Assembly (NCBI RefSeq): GCF_050916355.1
Contig: NZ_CP136946.1
Coordinates: 3,732,558-3,796,557, forward strand
Length of the DNA stretch: 64,000 nt
Source of the DNA: Jeongeupia wiesaeckerbachi
GTDB taxonomy: Bacteria; Pseudomonadota; Gammaproteobacteria; Burkholderiales; Chitinibacteraceae
Direction: 5' to 3'
In this document: piece after piece, positions 55,988 to 63,760 of the stretch
Layout: the number at the start of each line of letters is the position of its first letter
Position numbering within the stretch: position 1 is the stretch's first letter
Program-made: the position numbers and the translations under genes
The notes under the pieces: generated by a model
Told to the model about the DNA's origin: nothing
What the model saw: only the letters and a program-made list of their open reading frames with translations
Databases searched by the model: none

Positions 55988-57162
55988 CTGCTACGCCGCA
56001 AGCGCCGACCTCGGTTGCGGTGCCGCATCCGGTGTTCGTGCTCACCTACGGCAAGAAGAACATCACCGAGGACATCACGCCCTACGTGCTGTCGGTGACC
56101 TATACCGATTACCTGGCCGGGCAGTCCGACGAACTGGAGGTCGAACTCGAGGACACCGACGGCCGTTGGGCGAACCAGTGGTATCCGGGCAAGGGCGACA
56201 CGCTGTCGTTGAAGATCGGCTACGACCAGGTGCCGCTGCTGCCGTGCGGTGCATTCGAGGTCGACGAGATCGAATTCGCCCGGCCGCCATCGACCGTGTC
56301 GATCCGGGCGTTGTCGACCGGCATCAACAAGCCGGTGCGCACGCCCGGCAACCATGGCTATGAGAACACCTCGCTTGCTGCAATCGCATCGCGTGTCGCC
56401 AAGCGCAACCGGCTGACGCTGGTCGGCAAGATTCGTGATATTCGGATCGACCGGGTGACGCAGTATCAGGAACACGACGTTGGCTTCCTGACCCGCCTCG
56501 GCCGCGAGTACGGCTATGCGTTCAAGATCGTCGGCGACCAGCTGGTGTTTACCGAGCTGAGCGCGCTGCGCGATGGCGATCCGGTGGGCACAGTGGCCTT
56601 GTCGGAGATCATTTCGATCCGGCTGCGCGACAAGATCAAGGACATCTACAAGGCGGTCAAGTCGAAGTATCACGACCCGAAGGCCAAGAAGCTGATGGTG
56701 ATCGCCGAGAAGCCCAACGGCGAGACCGGCGTCATCGGCCATACCAGTGCACCGGCGAAGTCCGGCAAGGCCAGCAGCGGCGACACGCTGAAGTTGTCGA
56801 GCCGGGCCGGCTCGAAGGCGACCGCGCAAACCAAGGCACAGGCCGCACTCAATCACGCCAACCTGCAGCAGACCGGCGGATCGATCACAGTGATCGGCAA
56901 CCCGAAGCTGGTCGCCGGCACCACGTTCACACTGATCGATTGCGGCAGGCTGTCCGGGCGCTACTTGGTTGAGTCGTCCAGGCATCGGCTCACACGCGGC
57001 GGTGGCTATGTCACCGAGCTGGAAGTGAAGCGCGTGGCGCTGCCGACGCGACCGGGCGCGGCCAAGCCCGCCCCGAAGAAGTCGGCCAAGGGGCTTACGG
57101 TCTACGGCGAGAAGGACGGCAAGGTGCAGGTCATCGGTACGACGACGGGGAAAAAACCATGA
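55975..57162 (+). CDS. Late control D / baseplate hub protein (gpD)
   Basis: The 395-residue protein has the phage late-control D pattern (PVFVLTYGKKNITEDITPYVLSVTYTDYLAGQSDELEVELED; EHDVGFLTRLGREYGYAFKIVGDQLVF; LVAGTTFTLIDCGRLSGRYLVESSRH). It forms the baseplate hub. ATG 55975 has GGAGG ten bases upstream and overlaps gpX. Confidence 0.92.
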   Translation: MAALTATPQAPTSVAVPHPVFVLTYGKKNITEDITPYVLSVTYTDYLAGQSDELEVELEDTDGRWANQWYPGKGDTLSLKIGYDQVPLLPCGAFEVDEIEFARPPSTVSIRALSTGINKPVRTPGNHGYENTSLAAIASRVAKRNRLTLVGKIRDIRIDRVTQYQEHDVGFLTRLGREYGYAFKIVGDQLVFTELSALRDGDPVGTVALSEIISIRLRDKIKDIYKAVKSKYHDPKAKKLMVIAEKPNGETGVIGHTSAPAKSGKASSGDTLKLSSRAGSKATAQTKAQAALNHANLQQTGGSITVIGNPKLVAGTTFTLIDCGRLSGRYLVESSRHRLTRGGGYVTELEVKRVALPTRPGAAKPAPKKSAKGLTVYGEKDGKVQVIGTTTGKKP

Positions 57163-57770
57163 ACCGCGAAACACTCGACGAGTTTGGCGCCACGCTCAAG
57201 ACCGGCACGGTCAGCGCCTCACGGCCGGGCTTTGCCCGCGTGCGCTTTCCGGACTTCGACAACCTGCGCAGCATGTGGTTACCGATCGCCTACCCGAAGA
57301 CGCAGAACGATCAGTGCTGCTGGACCTATGACATCGGCGAACAGGTGAAGGTGCTGCTCGACCCGCGTGGCGAGGACGGCGTGATCCTAGGCGCGATCTA
57401 CTCCGACGCCGACACGCCGCCGGTGACCGACCCGAACAAATTCGTCATCCGCTTCAAGGACGGTGCGCTGCTGGAGTACGACCGCGGCACGCACACGCTG
57501 TCTGTGACAGGTATTGCGAAGATGATCGTCCAGGCCAGCACCGAGATCACGCTGAAGGCCGGTGCCAAGGTGACGATCGACACGCCCGAGGCCGAAGTGA
57601 CTGGCAACCTGACCGTGCAGAAGAAGCTGACCTTCCTCGGCGGCATGGCCGGCTCAGGCGGCGACGGCACCGCCGCGAAGATCAGCGGTAAGGTCGAGGT
57701 AGAGGGTGATGTCAGCGCCAGCGGCTCGGTGATGGATGCCGGCGGCAACTCCAACCATCATGTGCATTGA
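57159..57770 (+). CDS. Baseplate assembly protein V (spike)
   Basis: The 203-residue protein has the gpV OB-fold part (TVSASRPGFARVRFPDFDNLRSMWLPIAYPKTQ; GEQVKVLLDPRGEDGVILGAIYS), a beta-helical spike region and the C-terminal NSNHHVH, the metal-binding tip motif of membrane-piercing spikes. It overlaps gpD by four bases. Confidence 0.94.
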   Translation: MNRETLDEFGATLKTGTVSASRPGFARVRFPDFDNLRSMWLPIAYPKTQNDQCCWTYDIGEQVKVLLDPRGEDGVILGAIYSDADTPPVTDPNKFVIRFKDGALLEYDRGTHTLSVTGIAKMIVQASTEITLKAGAKVTIDTPEAEVTGNLTVQKKLTFLGGMAGSGGDGTAAKISGKVEVEGDVSASGSVMDAGGNSNHHVH

Positions 57771-58451
57771 CTACTTGGCTGTCGCTTTCGTGTTGCGACG
57801 CTCGATGGCCTCTAGCGCACCTGCCGGCAGATTCGCAAACATGGCCTCAAGCGCCTTGGGCTTCGTGATCATTTCTTCGACGACCATGTTGATCAGGCCA
57901 AACAGGGCAAACGCAAGCTCGGGGTTGTCTTGCAAATCCATTTCGCCGGGATGGACTGCGTTGTTACCGGTTACACGCACGACATCGAAAGCCTGTTGCA
58001 TGCGCACTGGTAGACCATTTGCGACCAGCTTCGCAATGTCTTCATCAATTTTCTTTCCCGCGCAGCCAAGGTGGACACACAGCTTCTGGATCACAAGGCG
58101 GAGCAGTGCCGCGGCAGCTCGTGGTGAATGTTGAGCAACAGTGCGCGCCTCGTCGTAGTCGAGACGGCAATCGTCAGGTAGATCGACGTGCGCAACAGGC
58201 GCAGACGAAGCGATTGGGTACAACATCACCGCTCGCTGAGCTTCACGATCTGGAGAGTCTGGAAAACCAGAGTTATTGGGCGGCAACCGCCAGATGCTGC
58301 GCTGCTGACAGTGCTTGCACCACGCTGAAAATGCCCCAATAGGGGTTTTTTGATGGGTGAATAACGCTGTCCAACCCATGTGTGCAAATGCGTTACAGAA
58401 GGGGCAATTGAAAGCATCGGCATTAAACGTTGGCGCCACATAGATCGTCAT
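57771..58451 (-). CDS. DUF4145-domain protein with zinc ribbon (moron)
   Basis: The 226-residue protein has an N-terminal zinc ribbon (C16, C19, C45, C48) and a DUF4145-type helical domain (LDYDEARTVAQHSPRAAAALLRLVIQKLCVHLGCAGKKIDEDIAKLV; VRVTGNNAVHPGEMD). DUF4145 is related to HEPN domains and is frequent near restriction and defence genes. It runs against the baseplate operon, stop to stop with gpV with no gap, with ribosome site AAGGAGAG. A defence or exclusion role is inference. Confidence 0.8.
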   Translation of the reverse strand: MTIYVAPTFNADAFNCPFCNAFAHMGWTALFTHQKTPIGAFSAWCKHCQQRSIWRLPPNNSGFPDSPDREAQRAVMLYPIASSAPVAHVDLPDDCRLDYDEARTVAQHSPRAAAALLRLVIQKLCVHLGCAGKKIDEDIAKLVANGLPVRMQQAFDVVRVTGNNAVHPGEMDLQDNPELAFALFGLINMVVEEMITKPKALEAMFANLPAGALEAIERRNTKATAK

Positions 58452-58484
58452 TCATCTCTCCTTGTTTGCGCCATTTTAATCCCG

Positions 58485-58527
58485 ATTAATATCCCGCCGC
58501 TGGGCGTCACGTCACGATGGCCGCATG
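58485..58527 (+). promoter_or_regulatory. Shared late element 3 (baseplate module)
   Basis: ATTAATATCC at 58485 and ATGGCCGCATG ending at 58527, the last ATG being the gpW start. Same 43-base span as at 37683 and 45403; CCCGCCGCTG is shared with the second copy but shifted by four bases. No ribosome site precedes the ATG. It restarts late transcription just after the inserted minus-strand gene. Confidence 0.6.
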
Positions 58528-58923
58528 ACGCTGCTATCCGATATCTCTTCCGTCCACTGGCAACCCGCGCTGCACTCCGAACTGCGTCCCGCAGGAAGTC
58601 CCCTCCGGGGACAGGGCGTCGACGTCGTCGAGGCTGAGGCCGACGTCGGCCAGTGCATCCGCACCATCCTCAATACACCGAAGGGCAGCGACCCTCATCG
58701 CCCCGATTTCGGCTCCGACCTTCATCTCTACATCGACCACCCCGTCAACGAGGTACGGCCGCACCTGGTGCGCGAGGCCGTTGAGGCCATCAGGCGCTGG
58801 GAGCCGCGTTGCGAGCTACTCAAGGTCATCGTCTCGGTCGATGAGGCGCACGTGACCTTGCGCGTGCAGTGGCAACTGGCCGATGGTGTGCTGCGTGAAA
58901 CAGAGGTGCGGCCATGGCGCTGA
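58525..58923 (+). CDS. Baseplate protein W (gpW/gp25 type)
   Basis: The 132-residue protein has the GPW/gp25 pattern (DVGQCIRTILNTPKGSDPHRPDFGSDLHLYIDHPVNEVRPHLVREAVEAIRRWEPR). It is a wedge protein of the baseplate. Its ATG is part of the conserved late leader block. The end overlaps gpJ by ten bases. Confidence 0.92.
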   Translation: MTLLSDISSVHWQPALHSELRPAGSPLRGQGVDVVEAEADVGQCIRTILNTPKGSDPHRPDFGSDLHLYIDHPVNEVRPHLVREAVEAIRRWEPRCELLKVIVSVDEAHVTLRVQWQLADGVLRETEVRPWR

Positions 58924-60065
58924 CCGAACCGGATTTCATCCAGCGCGACCCGCAGCTCATCACCGCCGAGATCATCGCCGACTACGAACGGATGACCGGC
59001 AAGACACTGTACCCAGCGCAGGTCGACCGTTTGCTGATCGATGTGATCGCCTACCGCGAGACGCTGGTGCGCGTCGGCATCCAGGAGGCGGCCAAGCAGA
59101 ATCTGGTCGCGTTCGCTCGTGCGCCAATGCTCGACTATCTGGGCGAGCTGGTTGGCGTAACCCGCCTGCCGGCGCAGGCCGCCCGCGCCACATTCCGTTT
59201 CCAGCTCATGACCGCACGGTCGACGGCGCTGCTGATCCCGGCGGGCACACAGGTCGAGACCAGCGACGGGGTGGTGACGTTTGCGACGGAGGCCGACGTT
59301 GTCTTGGCTGCTGGCCAGTTGTTTATCGACGTGGTTGGCGTATGCGACGCGCCAGGCGTAGCCGGTAACGGCTGGCAAATCGGCAAAATCAGCAGCTTGG
59401 TCGATGACCTCGGCGATGACGATGTGACGGTTGGCAACATCAGCGTACCAAGCAGCGGCGTCGAGGAAGAACTCAACGATCGCCTGCGCGAACGGATCAA
59501 GCTGGCGCCGGAAGCCTTCAGCACGGCCGGCAGCAAGCTGGCCTATCTGTTCCACGCCAAGAGCGCGCATCAGAGCATCAAGGATGTCGCAGTGCGCGGA
59601 CCAAAGCTCGCCAAGATCGACGGCCAGATCGTTTCGCTGAACGACGTGCCGCCCGGTGAAGTGCGGCTCTACCCATTGCTCGACGGTGGTCTGCCCGATC
59701 AGACCATGCTGGCCTTGGTCGAGGCGACTTGCTCGGCCGAGCGCGTGCGGCCGCTGTGTGACTTTGTGCAAGCGCTGCCACCTATCAAGGTCGAGTACCA
59801 AATCGTTGCTGACGTGACGCTGCAGGCCGGTGCCGACCAAGCGGTGGTGTTGGCGCAAGTACGGTCTGCGGCCGAAGCCTATGCCGCAGACCGTGCGGCT
59901 GGTCTCGGCCGTGACGTGGTGCCGCAGCAGATCATCGCGAAGCTGCAGCTGCCTGGCGTTTACAGCGCACCGGTCAGCTCGCCGGCCTTGCTGGTGCTGG
60001 ACGAGCACGAGTGGGCGTATTGCACCGGTATCGATCTGCGCTTTGCGGGAGTCGCCAATGGCTGA
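58914..60065 (+). CDS. Baseplate J protein
   Basis: The 383-residue protein has the baseplate J pattern (PDFIQRDPQLITAEIIADYERMTGKTLYPAQVDRLLIDVIAYRETLVRVGIQEAAKQNLVAFA; AGTQVETSDGVVTFATEAD; NDRLRERIKLAPEAFSTAGSKLAYLFHAK). It forms the outer wedge carrying the tail fibres. Overlaps gpI by eight bases. Confidence 0.93.
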   Translation: MALTEPDFIQRDPQLITAEIIADYERMTGKTLYPAQVDRLLIDVIAYRETLVRVGIQEAAKQNLVAFARAPMLDYLGELVGVTRLPAQAARATFRFQLMTARSTALLIPAGTQVETSDGVVTFATEADVVLAAGQLFIDVVGVCDAPGVAGNGWQIGKISSLVDDLGDDDVTVGNISVPSSGVEEELNDRLRERIKLAPEAFSTAGSKLAYLFHAKSAHQSIKDVAVRGPKLAKIDGQIVSLNDVPPGEVRLYPLLDGGLPDQTMLALVEATCSAERVRPLCDFVQALPPIKVEYQIVADVTLQAGADQAVVLAQVRSAAEAYAADRAAGLGRDVVPQQIIAKLQLPGVYSAPVSSPALLVLDEHEWAYCTGIDLRFAGVANG

Positions 60066-60639
60066 CGAACTGCTGCAGCCGCCACTGGCCAGCGACGCAC
60101 GCTTCCAAGTGCTAGGCGACCTAGCCAGCCGCCTGAATGATATCGATCTGTCGCCGCTGCTGGTCTACATGATCGATTCGGTCGACGCCTCGGCGCTGTA
60201 CGCACTGGCCGAGCAGTTCTCGCTGACCGACAGCGACGGCTGGGCACTGGCCGAGACCGAAACGGCACAGCGGGCGCTGATCAAGCGCGCCATAGAAATC
60301 CATCGCTACAAGGGCACGCCCTGGGCAGTACGCGAGGTATTCCGGCTGCTCGGGCTCGGCGAGATCGAGATCGAGGAAGGCCGAGGCGGCTATCGCAGGG
60401 ACGGCACATGTCGCCGTGACGGCTTCGCGATCCGCGGCACCAAGGCTGATCAGTGGGCGGTGTACCGCATCAAGTGCTTCCGACAGCTGAGCATCAAACA
60501 AGCCGAGGAAGCACGGCGGATGCTGGCCAGCGTGGCACCGGCGCGCTGCGCGCTGTTTGAAATCGACTTCTCCGCTGCGGCGCTGATCCGCAATGGCTTC
60601 GCCCGGCGCGACGGCACCTATACCCGCGGCTCAATCTAA
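60058..60639 (+). CDS. Tail protein I
   Basis: The 193-residue protein has the gpI pattern (LLVYMIDSVDASALYALAEQFSLTDSDGWALAETETAQRALIKRAIEIHRYKGTPWAVREVFRLLGLGE). It links baseplate and fibres. It starts at 60058 inside the end of gpJ. Confidence 0.92.
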   Translation: MADELLQPPLASDARFQVLGDLASRLNDIDLSPLLVYMIDSVDASALYALAEQFSLTDSDGWALAETETAQRALIKRAIEIHRYKGTPWAVREVFRLLGLGEIEIEEGRGGYRRDGTCRRDGFAIRGTKADQWAVYRIKCFRQLSIKQAEEARRMLASVAPARCALFEIDFSAAALIRNGFARRDGTYTRGSI

Positions 60640-60648
60640 GGAACCAAG

Positions 60649-62139
60649 ATGGGAAATCTCAACGAACAAGCAGTGTGGGAGTCTGGCGTCCCATACTTCG
60701 AAGCCAATGCGGTACTTACGGGCGGTCCGGACTGCCCGGACAACATCCCCATTCGCGCGCTGGCCAACCGAACACTGTTCCTGAAGGCACTTGTCGAGGT
60801 GATTAGTGGCAGCACCGACCCGCTGCCACAGTACTGGAACGACGCTCGCGGCAACGCTGAAGTCGCCGCAGCCATTGCCGCCGTTGTTGGCAGTTCACCG
60901 GAAACGCTGAACCAGATCAACGAGCTGGCTGCCGCTATCGCTAACGATCCGAACTTTGCGGTGACGATGGCCACCGAGCTGGCCAAGAAGGCCAACCTCT
61001 CCGGTGCTGCATTCACCGGCCCGGTGTCCGGCCCGACAGCAGTCATCGGCGACGCCAGCACGCTACTGGCAACGACTGCATTCGTTGCTGCCTTGGTCGC
61101 GTCGCGGACGGGTTCGGCCGGCGCCGTCAATTTCCGCAACAAGCTCATCAACGGCAATTTCGACTTCTGGCAGCGCGGTACCTCGATCGCCGCCGGCACG
61201 GGATCACGCTATTGCGCCGACCGCTGGGTCAGCAACTCGTCCGGCTCGACCATCGCCGTATCGCGCCAAACATTTGCGCCAGGGCAGACTCTTGTGCCGA
61301 GCGAGCCGACGTACTTCCAGCGCGTGGTCGTGGCCTCGGTCGCTGGCGCAAACAATCAAGCGACCATTGCCCAGCCCATTGAGAGTGTACGCAGCTGCGC
61401 CGGTCGCAAAGTGACAAGGTCGTTCTGGGCCAAAGCCGACGCGGCTAAGTCGATCGCAGTAGAGTTCGCGCAGAACTTCGGCTCCGGCGGTTCGCCGACC
61501 GTCACCGGGATTGGTGCCCAGAAAATCGCGCTGACCACCAACTGGACTTACTACACGATCACTGCCGACATCCCCAGCATTGCCGGCAAGACCATTGCCG
61601 GCGGCGATGACTACCTCGCAATGTTTTTCTGGTGCGATGCCGGATCGAGTTTCGATGGGCGCACGGCGTCGCTTGGGCAGCAGTCGATCGTACTGGACTT
61701 GGCGCAGGTGCAGCTCGAAGTCGGGGCGGTGGCGACGTCGTCCGAAGAGCGGCCAGCGCAGGTTGAACTGGCGCTGTGCCAGCGATATTTCCAGAAGACG
61801 TACCATCAGAACACGGTTCCGGCAAACGGCGCTGGTGGTGGTTTGGCTTTTGGACTGGTCGCCAATTGTTATGCAGGGCAAGCCGGATCGAATTCCCAGC
61901 CGATGGCAGTGTGGCAATTTGATGTCGAGATGAGGGCGACCCCTACTATTACCTTGTATAACCCTAGTCCGACAAATTCCGGTGCTGGTGGTCAATGGCG
62001 TAACGGAAGCAACGACGCATCAACTGCTAACGCAAGTGCATATGGGATGACAACCAGAAAAACGAATGTTTACAACTCCGACGTAGCAGTAGCTGCCAGC
62101 ACTTGGTACATCCATGCGGCTGCTGATGCCGAGCTGTAA
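60649..62139 (+). CDS. Tail fibre protein
   Basis: The 496-residue protein has an N-terminal baseplate-binding part (WESGVPYFEANAVLTGGPDCPDNIPIRALANRTLFLKAL), a helical stretch (SPETLNQINELAAAIANDP), and a long variable part with a typical fibre domain NKLINGNFDFWQRGTS. The C-terminus, which binds the host surface, is Ser/Ala/Gly-rich and unlike the rest of the phage in composition. Ribosome site AAGGAA. Confidence 0.9.
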   Translation: MGNLNEQAVWESGVPYFEANAVLTGGPDCPDNIPIRALANRTLFLKALVEVISGSTDPLPQYWNDARGNAEVAAAIAAVVGSSPETLNQINELAAAIANDPNFAVTMATELAKKANLSGAAFTGPVSGPTAVIGDASTLLATTAFVAALVASRTGSAGAVNFRNKLINGNFDFWQRGTSIAAGTGSRYCADRWVSNSSGSTIAVSRQTFAPGQTLVPSEPTYFQRVVVASVAGANNQATIAQPIESVRSCAGRKVTRSFWAKADAAKSIAVEFAQNFGSGGSPTVTGIGAQKIALTTNWTYYTITADIPSIAGKTIAGGDDYLAMFFWCDAGSSFDGRTASLGQQSIVLDLAQVQLEVGAVATSSEERPAQVELALCQRYFQKTYHQNTVPANGAGGGLAFGLVANCYAGQAGSNSQPMAVWQFDVEMRATPTITLYNPSPTNSGAGGQWRNGSNDASTANASAYGMTTRKTNVYNSDVAVAASTWYIHAAADAEL

Positions 62140-62168
62140 CCCGTGCAACACCATCAAACGAGGCAATC

Positions 62169-62699
62169 ATGAGCACTGCAAAATACAAGCTGACGCAAAG
62201 CCCGGACATGGTGATCCGCATCGAGGACGGCGCTAGCATCCCCCGCGGCCACCGCTGGTGGGACGACTACGAGGCCTGGCTGGCAGACGGCAACACGCCC
62301 GAGCCGTTCGAGTCGGCCACCACGCTCGAATCGCTCCGAGCCGCCGCACGCGAGCGGATTAACGTCTGGCGGAACCAGCAAGAGCGTGCCGTGGTGTCCT
62401 TCCCGCATGCTGACCACCGCTGGGATGGCGGCCTCGTTGTCCGGGAACGGCTCAACACGACGCTGGGGACGCTTAAGGCGTTCGGCGTGCCAGCGGGATT
62501 TTTTTGGACGGATGCCGACAATATCGACGTGCCGATGACCCAGCTCGAGCTGCAAGCGCTCTATGAAGCGCACGAGCGCGCCATCTTCGGTCAAGGCTGG
62601 AAAATCCATCAGCGCCAACGCGAGCTGAAACGACAAGTTGATGCGGCAGGTGCTGTGTGGCTACGTGCATTCGTTCCGGATTGGCCAGTGTCAGCCTGA
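62169..62699 (+). CDS. Tail fibre assembly chaperone-like protein (DUF4376)
   Basis: The 176-residue protein follows the fibre gene, as fibre chaperones do. It has an N-terminal part DDYEAWLADGNTPEPFE and a DUF4376-like C-terminal part (RAAARERINVWRNQQERAVVSFPHADHRWDGG). It is the last phage gene before the right end. Confidence 0.78.
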   Translation: MSTAKYKLTQSPDMVIRIEDGASIPRGHRWWDDYEAWLADGNTPEPFESATTLESLRAAARERINVWRNQQERAVVSFPHADHRWDGGLVVRERLNTTLGTLKAFGVPAGFFWTDADNIDVPMTQLELQALYEAHERAIFGQGWKIHQRQRELKRQVDAAGAVWLRAFVPDWPVSA

Positions 62700-62744
62700 C
62701 CGTTTATGCAATTTCATTGCACATGGCGGAAAATGGCGCATCAA

Positions 62745-62788
62745 CAATTTATCGCGCAAACGGCTGCAAGTTTTCGCGCCGCGCTTCA
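62745..62788. other. Right prophage end with transposase-site-like motifs
   Basis: Read inward on the minus strand the end begins TGAAGCGCGGCGCGAAAAC and has CGTTTGCGCGATAAAT 20 bases further in. Both blocks look like the right end of phage Mu (TGAAGCGGCGCACGAAAA as I recall it). It ends CA at 62787-62788. Confidence 0.8.
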
Positions 62789-62794
62789 GCCTTC
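62789..62794. repeat. Target-site duplication, right copy
   Basis: GCCTTC, identical to 24270-24275. The bases after it, AAGAGGAAAGTCGA, carry the ribosome site of the LysR gene. Confidence 0.8.
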
Positions 62795-62808
62795 AAGAGG
62801 AAAGTCGA

Positions 62809-63723
62809 ATGGCCCGCCCCCTCCCCCCACTGGACTTGCTGATCGGTTTTGAAGCCGCCGCGCGACGGCTGAGCTTCTCGAAAGCCGGTGAAGAAATCTT
62901 CCTGACCCAGTCCGCCGTCAGCCGGCAGATCAGAAAACTCGAGGAACACCTGGGCCTGCCCTTGTTCGAGCGCCAGCATCGCGCGCTGGTCCTGACCGAA
63001 CACGGCCACGTCTTGTTCGAGGTGGTGAGCAATGCGCTGTCCCAGCTGTCCGAAACCGTCGAAGGGCTGAAGCAGAAACCGCGCCATCAGCAAATCACGA
63101 TTTCCACGACCACCGCTTTCTCCGCGCTGTGGCTCGTTCCCCGGCTGACCCGGTTCAGCGCGCAATATCCCGATGTGGCGCTGCACATCGAGGCGGACAA
63201 CCGGATGATCAATCTGCAGCAGACGGAGATCGACCTTGCCATCCGTTACTGCAGCGCAGCGCAGACGCCCCCCGATTCGAGCATTTTCCTGTCCGGCGAG
63301 GAGATCTTCCCGGTGTGCAGCCCGGCGCTGCTGCAACGCAACGGCCGCAAGCTGAACTGCGTTGACGACCTGCGGCATCACACCTTGCTGCACCTGGCCG
63401 ACCCGCAACACGCCTGGCCATGGCTGCAATGGTCGAGCTGGTTCCGCGACGCCGGCTCGGATCTCCAGGTCGGCGACATCGGCTTTCGCTTCAGCCAGCT
63501 CGACCAGACGATCCAGGCGGCGGTCCGGGGCCACGGCGTGGCGCTGGGCAGCTCGCCCTTGGTCGACCATCTGCTCGAAGAAGGCGTGCTGGTCGCGCCG
63601 CTGGCCGAACGCGTTGTCAGCCCGCGATCGTTCTACCTGTGCCAGGGCACGCGCCGCGACCGGATGACCGCGGACTTCGTCAGCTGGCTGCAGACCACGA
63701 TTTCACGACCGCCGGCACACTAG
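62809..63723 (+). CDS. LysR-family regulator, GcvA-like, separated from its promoter
   Basis: The 304-residue protein has the LysR HTH (LIGFEAAARRLSFSKAGEEIFLTQSAVSRQIRKLEEHLGLPLFER) and a ligand-binding domain of the GcvA type (TTTAFSALWLVPRLTRFSAQYPDVALHIEAD; IDLAIRYC). The start at 62809 follows AAGAGGAAA. The prophage ends 20 bases before the ATG, leaving the gene only its ribosome site. Expression would need a promoter in the phage end. Target genes are unknown. Confidence 0.92.
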   Translation: MARPLPPLDLLIGFEAAARRLSFSKAGEEIFLTQSAVSRQIRKLEEHLGLPLFERQHRALVLTEHGHVLFEVVSNALSQLSETVEGLKQKPRHQQITISTTTAFSALWLVPRLTRFSAQYPDVALHIEADNRMINLQQTEIDLAIRYCSAAQTPPDSSIFLSGEEIFPVCSPALLQRNGRKLNCVDDLRHHTLLHLADPQHAWPWLQWSSWFRDAGSDLQVGDIGFRFSQLDQTIQAAVRGHGVALGSSPLVDHLLEEGVLVAPLAERVVSPRSFYLCQGTRRDRMTADFVSWLQTTISRPPAH

Positions 63724-63760
63724 TCCAACAGCTAAGCCTGGCGCCCGGCCTCCTGCCGGA

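Larger units (their letters stand above)
24276..62788. mobile_element. Mu-like (BcepMu-type) transposable prophage, apparently complete
   Basis: The element is 38,513 bases, within the usual Mu-like range. It has a DDE transposase with MuB-type ATPase, a leftward early operon, a CI-type repressor and a rightward late region with lysis, packaging, head, contractile tail and fibre genes. The left end starts TGATGGGG and the right end reads TGAAGCGC inward on the other strand, so both ends are TG...CA. Both are flanked by the same six bases, GCCTTC. No integrase, tRNA target, fibre-inverting recombinase or mom gene was seen. Every expected structural module is open, so it may be functional. Confidence 0.93.

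Noticed and set aside
60649..62699. Fibre-inversion system with recombinase
   Set aside because: No inverted second fibre end and no Gin-type recombinase; fibre and chaperone are followed directly by the right end.
24276..62788. Integrase-type prophage with tRNA attachment site
   Set aside because: No tyrosine or serine recombinase and no tRNA; transposase, MuB-type ATPase and end structure point to a Mu-like element.
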